In this document: positions 57,919-64,000 of the stretch, in pieces
Layout of the letters: every line of letters starts with the position of its first letter
Position numbering within the stretch: position 1 is the first letter of the stretch
Assembly (NCBI GenBank): GCA_012184525.1
Contig: WOFQ01000023.1
Coordinates: forward strand, 124,001-188,000
Origin: Xenoacremonium recifei
Taxonomy: Eukaryota > Ascomycota > Sordariomycetes > Hypocreales > Nectriaceae
Reading direction: 5' to 3'
DNA: 64,000 nucleotides
Notes under the pieces: model-generated
Database searches by the model: none
What the model saw: only the letters and a program-made list of their open reading frames with translations
What the model was told of the DNA's origin: nothing
Made by a program: the position numbers and the translations under genes

Positions 57919-59477
57919 ATGGCAGAAGTATCGTTCGACTACTTTGACCATCCTCAGCAACAGCGCAAACAGGTACGTTCGATAACGCCGCCTGCAACAT
58001 GCAAGCCGTCGCCAGCCTTTCCCTGGCAGCATCACCGATCCCCTCTCTCCCCCATCTCCATATCAAGGCCGCCTTGAGCCATCACCAACCACCACACAAG
58101 CAAGCATCACCCCCCCTGGTCGTCCCCTCGTGCGTGCGTGCGTGCCGCATCCATCTGGGGCCTCCATCCTCGTTGTTCGCTCTGCTGTGGCAGCACATAT
58201 TGGGCCCCCTCGCATCGCCTCATCCTCCTCTTGTCTCCTCCCCTCTTCCCTCCCCCTCACTCGTCGCCGTCTTTAGGCCGCCGCTGCCCAGTCATTCATA
58301 ACTCCAGCTCTTCCCATCCACCCATTCCTGATTCCACTGCTCCCCCTCCCCCTTCTTCAGCCTATTCCCCGCTGGTCGATAGTCGGCTGTGAGCCTCGCC
58401 TCGGGCTGCTGCTGTGAAGCACCTCAAGCAACACAAAAGCAAAGCAAAGCAAAGCAAAGCACACCACTACCAACAAGCTCATTCCTCCTCATATCTCTCA
58501 ATCTTCCATCTCGCATCCGCATCTCATCTCCCTCGCTGCTCTCACGCAACAACCACCTAACACCACCCGCAACCTAGATCCCATCCTTCTACGACCCCGC
58601 AGACTTCAGTGGTGATTCGGCACACTCGCCCGACTCGCCTCTCTCGCCTGTCTTCGCCAACCCTTATCAACTCCCCGTCTCCAGTGACTGGATCAACTGG
58701 GACGACAAGGCCACCCTCTCTCCCGACCTGGACGCATTGCCCAAGCAGGAGCCCTTTGAAGGCATCGCCCTCAACACCATCCCCAAGCACGCCATGGATC
58801 TCAGCCCGGCCATCAACCCTCACGACCTCGCCGGCACCATCCCCGACGCCGTTCCCTTCGGCAGGGCCGGCCTCAACGACATTGACTCGCAACCTCTCTT
58901 CCAGACGCCCATGTCGTCTATCTCGCCCCAGCCCACACAGCTGCACACTCCCATCATGCCCGAGGTCGCCTCGCACCCGATGCACATGGGCTCGTCAACA
59001 ACGAACTCCTCCAAGGACTCGAGCAGCCGTTACCCCTCGCGGAAACGCAAGTCTTCCGGCTCGGGATCTCTCTCGTCCCGATCCTCCATGTCCCCTCCCC
59101 CGGCGATTCGACGCCACTGCTCGCCACCCAAGAAGACGGCACACAACATGATTGAGAAGCGCTATCGCACCAACCTCAATGACAAGATTGCCGCTCTCCG
59201 TGACTCTGTTCCCGCTCTGCGTGTCATGGTACACCGACTGGAGCGACAGGCCTCGGAAGAGTGTGAAGGGGATGCCGAGGAGGATCTTGGTGGACTTGCA
59301 CCCGCCCACAAGCTCAACAAGGCGACGATCCTCAGCAAGGCCACCGAGTATATCGCCCACCTTGAGAAGAAGAACAAGGCTCTCGCTCGCGAGAACAACC
59401 AGCTCCGAAATCGTGTTGAGGGCTTCGAGATGCTCGTAATGAGCAGAGGCGACGGACCCGCTGGCGTGTGGTCCTAA
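57919..59477 (+). CDS. SREBP-type bHLH transcription factor without membrane segment
   Basis: Two exons (57919-57972, 58578-59477) give 317 residues; exon 1 encodes 18 residues (MAEVSFDYFDHPQQQRKQ). The 605-nt intron is unusually long for this window but has GTACGT and CCTAG borders and gives an in-frame join (RKQ-IPSFYDP). The basic region HNMIEKRYRTNLNDKI carries the Tyr (RYR) that marks the SREBP subgroup. Helix 1 is followed by an extended acidic loop (about 25-30 residues, EECEGDAEEDLGG), then helix 2 with ATEYIAHLEKKN and a leucine-zipper-like extension. No membrane segment is present, so it is not a cleaved SREBP. It resembles fungal SrbB/SAH-2-type regulators of hypoxia, sterol or development; the exact orthologue is uncertain. 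Confidence 0.9.
58436..58460 (+). repeat. AAAGC pentanucleotide repeat in the bHLH intron
   Basis: Five uninterrupted AAAGC units lie within the 605-nt intron. Confidence 0.85.
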
Positions 59478-62246
59478 GTGCGTATTATGATCGTTCTCTG
59501 ATCCTCGAGTTGGACATCTTGGATCCTGGCTTGGTTGTTTTGGCTTCGTGATGAATAATGATATCCCGGAGTTTTTGGCGCACGAGAGGAACGGCGGCAG
59601 GATAGGAAATCTGGATTTTTCTCATACACCTGACGCGGTGAAAAAGCGTCTGGCCCATAATGGTCAGCTAGATCAGGGAGACAGAAGGTTTCGTTTCTTT
59701 GGATATCTTTTTTCCTACTCTCTTTTGGAAGAGGGGAACTGTTTTGAATAGGGTTACAATCTCCAATACCAATACAAGATACCGATAATACTCCATTCTG
59801 TGTTTGATATTCCAGCCATGACTTGCTCCTCGTGCACACTTGATACAGAGAAGTCGCACATCTTCAGCCTCGGGAAACAACTTTTCCATACTGAGTCAGT
59901 GCTTCGGCCCGAGTAGAACCCTTGCCCCCTAGCCGCCAACAAGGCTCCGAACAGCGACCGCCACAGACTGCAGGGCAGCAGATCCCGTGAACACTGTGGC
60001 TAGAGAGTACCGGCGGCTGGCGTGATGTCCTCGACACCGCCCCAGAAGCGTCAGACCACCATGGGCCGTCCCGCGGCTGGAGACTCGAACGGGGGTGGTG
60101 CGGCAAAAAATGGTGTGATTTTCTTGGGCTGGCAGTGACACGGCTGATGATGCTCCTTTTATTTGCTTTTTGGACGAGGCTTTTTAAGACAGGATGATTG
60201 TGGTTCCACTGGGAGTTGATGATGGGCAGGTTAGTGGCGGAAGAGGATTTGGGAGTTGCTGGATGAGGCCAGAGAGGATGGGTGGCTATATGGGAGGCAA
60301 TATAGATGGTTGTAGGATTGTTCAACAAGGGTTAGGGTGATGGGGAATGATGCTTTTGAAAAGGGAGTGAGCGATGAGGTGTTGGTGAGACAACAATACA
60401 TATGAGCCAGTATTGACTTTGTGACATACTTTCATAGTAGCAAGTCCAATATTTTTATTTTCAGATGGACGGGTAGAGGCTCCGTATGAAGACGATATGT
60501 TGATGATGTTGCAGTGTAAGAGAGTGTAGATGGTTGATAAGATGGAAAAGGCTTATCATAACGCACAAAACTCCAGGGAAAATTAAAGAAGACACATAAA
60601 ATTCAAGAATAGTCATTCTTGTAACCTACATCTTATGATGAGTCGTGGCGCATTTCGAAAAATCCATGTAAGACGATTGAGGTCAAGACCAGCGTCAATC
60701 ATTAAGCCTCTCAGCAATTCATGGAAAAGGAAAAATCACAGATTGCATTTCAAGCAACAAGCATTACATGAAAGATGAAAAAGTGCGAACTGCTCTGATT
60801 TATCAGTCTTTGTCGCGCCCTCAGCTTCGGTGGCGGAACTCAACTCGGTGAGTCCCGTGCCAGGGTCCGGACCAGCATCCGACAGATTTCGGGGTGGGGC
60901 GGTGTGAGTGTCTAAGCCAATTCCTGTGCGGTTCTGCCCCCACGGGATCTCATCTAATAAGCGGCTGAAGATCGCGGGTGGTGGGTGGGAGGGAGAAAAT
61001 CCGGGGGAGGCGAGACGAGGGGGGGGGGAGGGGGTGAACCAAACTCTGTGATCGGGGAGTCGGAGCGGCTGATGGGGATGGGATGACGTGCAGAGTCTTG
61101 GGAGTGGGTGTGCCTTAGCGAGATGGGGAGAGGTTGGTGATGGGAAGTGGTCTGATAGAGGGACGGGATGGGATGATGGGGAGGTGGGGAGGGATGACTC
61201 TGAGAGTCGAGATGAGGTGAGATTGAGTGACGATGGAGGTGAGTGAGTAGGTGAAAAGAAGAGGAGGGTTGTTGAAGAAGAGAGTCTCGAGAGTGTCTAT
61301 GGAATGTATGGGAGAGTTAATAGTGAGGCTGGTGGCGTGATCATGATGAGAGAGCCCTGAAGAGTGATTGATGGGAGAAAACTATCACAACTTGAGAACT
61401 GCGATGATTACGAGTGAATCTTTTTCAAAAATTGTCTCATTCTGTAAATGAGGGAGCGGGTGGTTAACAAAGGTGTCTTTAGCTTCATTTACAGCCAGTC
61501 TAACTGCAGGGTAGGCTGAAGTCAGAGGGTCAGATGTCAATCACACAACAGCTCGATTGAACGACAACCACTAAATGATCAGCAGCTGATTGCAAATAAT
61601 TACCTCGTCTTTCATTCCAACAATCACTCAAGTGTTGGCTCGTGAATGACCTGACGTTGCGGATGCAACACTGGACTGCACAGATAGCCACAATCCAATA
61701 CTTACTCAGCGGATCAATTAGGTTGCTTGCCCAAAAATCCAGTTATGGCATGCTTATCCGAAGGCATCTACCTGCCAAGACCTTAGCCGTCACTGAAGCG
61801 TCGTAATCTCTGTATCATCACCATCAGGCTTCAACACCAAACTGGAAGCCTATTATCCGGCATGTACACCGATTGGCTCGCTGTTCAGCCTCGCTCCGTA
61901 GGCCTTTGACTCAACCGGCGCCAGCACCGTGTTAGTTCCTCTAAACCCTTTCGCCAGGCTGCTAACACAGGCGAGGCGTTGGCTCCCTCGCACTAACAAC
62001 GCTAACAACCTGCCTGAAGCTTCTTGGGTGTCGGAACGAGCAGGTTTGCTTTAAAGTATTTTACACCGGTAAGTCAAGCTGCTTGCTATTGATGAGCAGC
62101 GGATTATGTACTGAATCGGCGGCCGGTGACTCAGAGCTCGGTTACAGCCGCCTATACGCATTCATACATATTTTGCTGGCGGGCACCTTAGGCAGCCATT
62201 GGCACACTTAAGATGGCAAGCTTCACTGCATCTTGTCACAAACAAG
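59478..62246. other. Intergenic region, no gene seen
   Basis: About 2.8 kb. It includes the bHLH 3' UTR, a GA/GGT-rich tract (60950-61290) and an AT-richer part (61380-62000). Overlapping frames such as 59864-60328 (minus) show no domains. Confidence 0.5.
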
Positions 62247-62252
62247 TATAAA
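62247..62252 (+). promoter_or_regulatory. TATA box of the VIT-VWA gene
   Basis: TATAAA lies about 400 bp upstream of the ATG at 62651. The sequence between has no other ATG and is C/A/T-rich. Confidence 0.5.
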
Positions 62253-62650
62253 TTAAAGCCGCCTACCTCCTCATCTCATCTCCTTGCTAACAGCAACACT
62301 AACACTAACACTGTCGATCCCACAATTATCGCGAAAGTCGACCTGGGGCAAGAGCTGCTCAGCCCCCTCAGCCGCACCTGCCAAGTTCAACCTTACGAAC
62401 AGCCTCGGGGTTCATCTCCAACTCCGACTTGACTCCGACTTCTACCTTATTTATCGTCATCATCACCATCGTGATTTTGATTCCGTCAATCTCATCTTCC
62501 TTCATCAAAAATCCACATCACTAAACAAACGTCTTCATCAATTAGACGACACTACCATCACCAGCGAGACTCGCACTGCTCAGCTCCCTCAGGAGTCCTT
62601 GCTCTTGAGAAGCCACTCATCACCATCTTCAACACTACACGCAACCAACC

Positions 62651-64000
62651 ATGAGGCATCTCAAATTGCCGCTCTGCGGTTGCTACATCATCGTCAAGCA
62701 CCAGCGCGTCTACCTGCCTCAAGTCCAGGTCAACGCATACACCTCCATCCTCTCCTCGACATCCCGCACCACCCTCACCCAGACCTTCACAAACCCCAAC
62801 AAAGACTCGGCTCTCGAAGAGGTCAGCTACATCTTTCCATTGTACGATGGAGTCTCCGTTATCGGCTTCACTTGCACAGTTGATGGTTGTGTAATCAAGG
62901 GCGTCGTTAAGGAGCGTCAAAAGGCCAAGAAGGTCTACAAGGAGGCCAAGGACCGAGGCGAGACAGCGGCGCTGCTCGAGCAGTCCGCGGAGGCTGCCGA
63001 TGTCTTCACCACATCGATCGGCAATGTCCCTGCGGGCAAGGACGTCAAGATCGAGATCACGTATCTGGGCGAGCTCAAGCACGATGCCGAGGTTGACGGA
63101 GTGCGATTCACCATCCCTACCCAGGTGGTTCCTCGCTACGGAGCTTCGCCTAACTACAGTTGCATGCACTATCAAGGAGGTGTCCGCGAGGGCGATGGCA
63201 TCTCCATTACAGTTGACGCCGAGATGCCCGATGGCTCAGCCATCAAGTCTGTCCGGTCTCCCTCTCATCCCATCTCAGTGAGCATCGGCGCTACCTCCAC
63301 GGCTTCAGAAGCCGAACCATCCCTCCAGCGAGCGTCCGCAACCCTGGCCCTGGGATCTGCTGAGCTGGACAAGGATTTTGTCATTCAAATTGTCGCCACC
63401 AACATTGGAGACCCGACGGCTATTCTCGAGACACACCCGACTATCCCCAACCAGCGGGCCATCATGACGACACTGGTGCCCAAGTTCAACCTCCCACCTG
63501 AGCGGCCCGAGATTGTCTTCATCTTGGATCGTAGCGGTAGCATGTCAGGCAAGATTGCCGACTTGCGAACCGCCATGGAAATTTTCCTCAAATCGCTTCC
63601 TGTTGGGGTCAAGTTCAATATTTGCAGCTTCGGCACTCGCTTCGACTTCCTTTGGTACAAGTCCCGTACTTACGACGAAGATTCTCTTGAGACAGCTGTC
63701 AGGCACGTCAAGGGAATTACTGCCAACTACGGTGGTACTGAGATGTACAAGCCTGTCGAGGAGACTTTCAACCGACGCTATGCCGACATGAATTTAGAAG
63801 TCTTCCTGCTCACCGATGGCGAGATTTGGAGCCAAGATTCGCTGTTCGAGCTCATCAATAAATCTGTCAAGGAGAGTAAGGGTGCGATCCGGGTATTCTC
63901 TCTGGGTATCGGTTCCGGAGCAAGTAGTTCATTGATCGAAGGTATTGCTCGTGCTGGAAACGGATTCGCTCAGTCAGTGGATGATCATGAGAAAATGGAT
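62651..64000 (+). CDS. VIT and von Willebrand A domain protein, 3'-truncated by the window edge
   Basis: The frame is open from the ATG at 62651 to the window end (450 codons visible) without introns. The N-terminal half is a VIT domain (vault/inter-alpha-trypsin type): TTLTQTFTNPN, EEVSYIFPLYDGVSVIGFTC, then the VYKEAKDRGETAALLEQ and FTTSIGNVPAGKDVKIEI region. A VWA domain follows, with the metal-ion-dependent adhesion site D293-x-S295-x-S297 (DRSGSM), a later Thr in GGTEM, and LTDGE. Such VIT-VWA proteins are common in filamentous fungi and are cytosolic and mostly uncharacterised. There is no signal peptide. The C-terminus lies outside the window. Confidence 0.92.
   Translation, partial: MRHLKLPLCGCYIIVKHQRVYLPQVQVNAYTSILSSTSRTTLTQTFTNPNKDSALEEVSYIFPLYDGVSVIGFTCTVDGCVIKGVVKERQKAKKVYKEAKDRGETAALLEQSAEAADVFTTSIGNVPAGKDVKIEITYLGELKHDAEVDGVRFTIPTQVVPRYGASPNYSCMHYQGGVREGDGISITVDAEMPDGSAIKSVRSPSHPISVSIGATSTASEAEPSLQRASATLALGSAELDKDFVIQIVATNIGDPTAILETHPTIPNQRAIMTTLVPKFNLPPERPEIVFILDRSGSMSGKIADLRTAMEIFLKSLPVGVKFNICSFGTRFDFLWYKSRTYDEDSLETAVRHVKGITANYGGTEMYKPVEETFNRRYADMNLEVFLLTDGEIWSQDSLFELINKSVKESKGAIRVFSLGIGSGASSSLIEGIARAGNGFAQSVDDHEKMD

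Noticed and set aside
60070..60110. tRNA-like GTTCGAGTC B-box on the minus strand
   Set aside because: No A box or acceptor/anticodon arms at proper spacing.

Overview
This window is nuclear DNA of a filamentous ascomycete (Pezizomycotina, most likely a sordariomycete). Introns are short (mostly 50-70 nt) with GTRAGT donors, CTAAC/CTGAC branch sites and YAG acceptors. Leaders are long, CT-rich and almost free of ATG. The gene set is typical of moulds: Zn2Cys6 factors, a btgC-type GH17 glucanase, a BIM1-like histidine-brace protein, fungal SPT8 and PEX16. No species call is possible from sequence alone. There is no bacterial operon, CRISPR array, rRNA or convincing tRNA. Gene models were built by hand from reading frames and splice signals, and every multi-exon model reported sums to whole codons.

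Layout. 1-4.2 kb: the 3' part of a fungal-specific transcription factor, then PEX16. 4.2-11 kb: a very large upstream region with a 1.3 kb ATG-free leader and one tiny uORF, then a C2H2 zinc-finger regulator. 12.2-14.8 kb: two tandem, diverged paralogues of an unrecognised low-complexity Ser-rich family. 15.2-23.2 kb: two minus-strand genes, SPT8 (SAGA) and a ZNFX1/Hrr1-type SF1 helicase. 24.3-30 kb: a small accessory-looking patch with a decayed gene broken only by TAG codons, an NAD(P)-dependent reductase, and a Zn2Cys6 factor whose zinc cluster appears to need a 4-nt microexon. 32.4-33 kb: a small conserved-looking protein. 35.9-39.4 kb: the GH17 glucanase and a coiled-coil protein. 40.1-43.5 kb: an SRR1-like protein and a BIM1-like secreted protein. 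44.1-49.7 kb: a DOA1/UFD3-type WD40-PFU-PUL protein and a STRAP-like WD40 protein. 50.3-51.1 kb: a hypothetical protein with a 27-bp coding minisatellite. 51.1-57.9 kb: nearly 6.8 kb with no convincing gene, upstream of an SREBP-type bHLH factor. 62.7 kb to the end: the start of a VIT-VWA protein.

Most genes are unrelated housekeeping or regulatory genes. The only group that could be functionally linked is the reductase, the divergently placed Zn2Cys6 factor and the neighbouring pseudogene. The features most worth checking are the 4-nt microexon, the amber-only pseudogene, the tandem unknown paralogues, and the ATG-depleted regulatory leaders.
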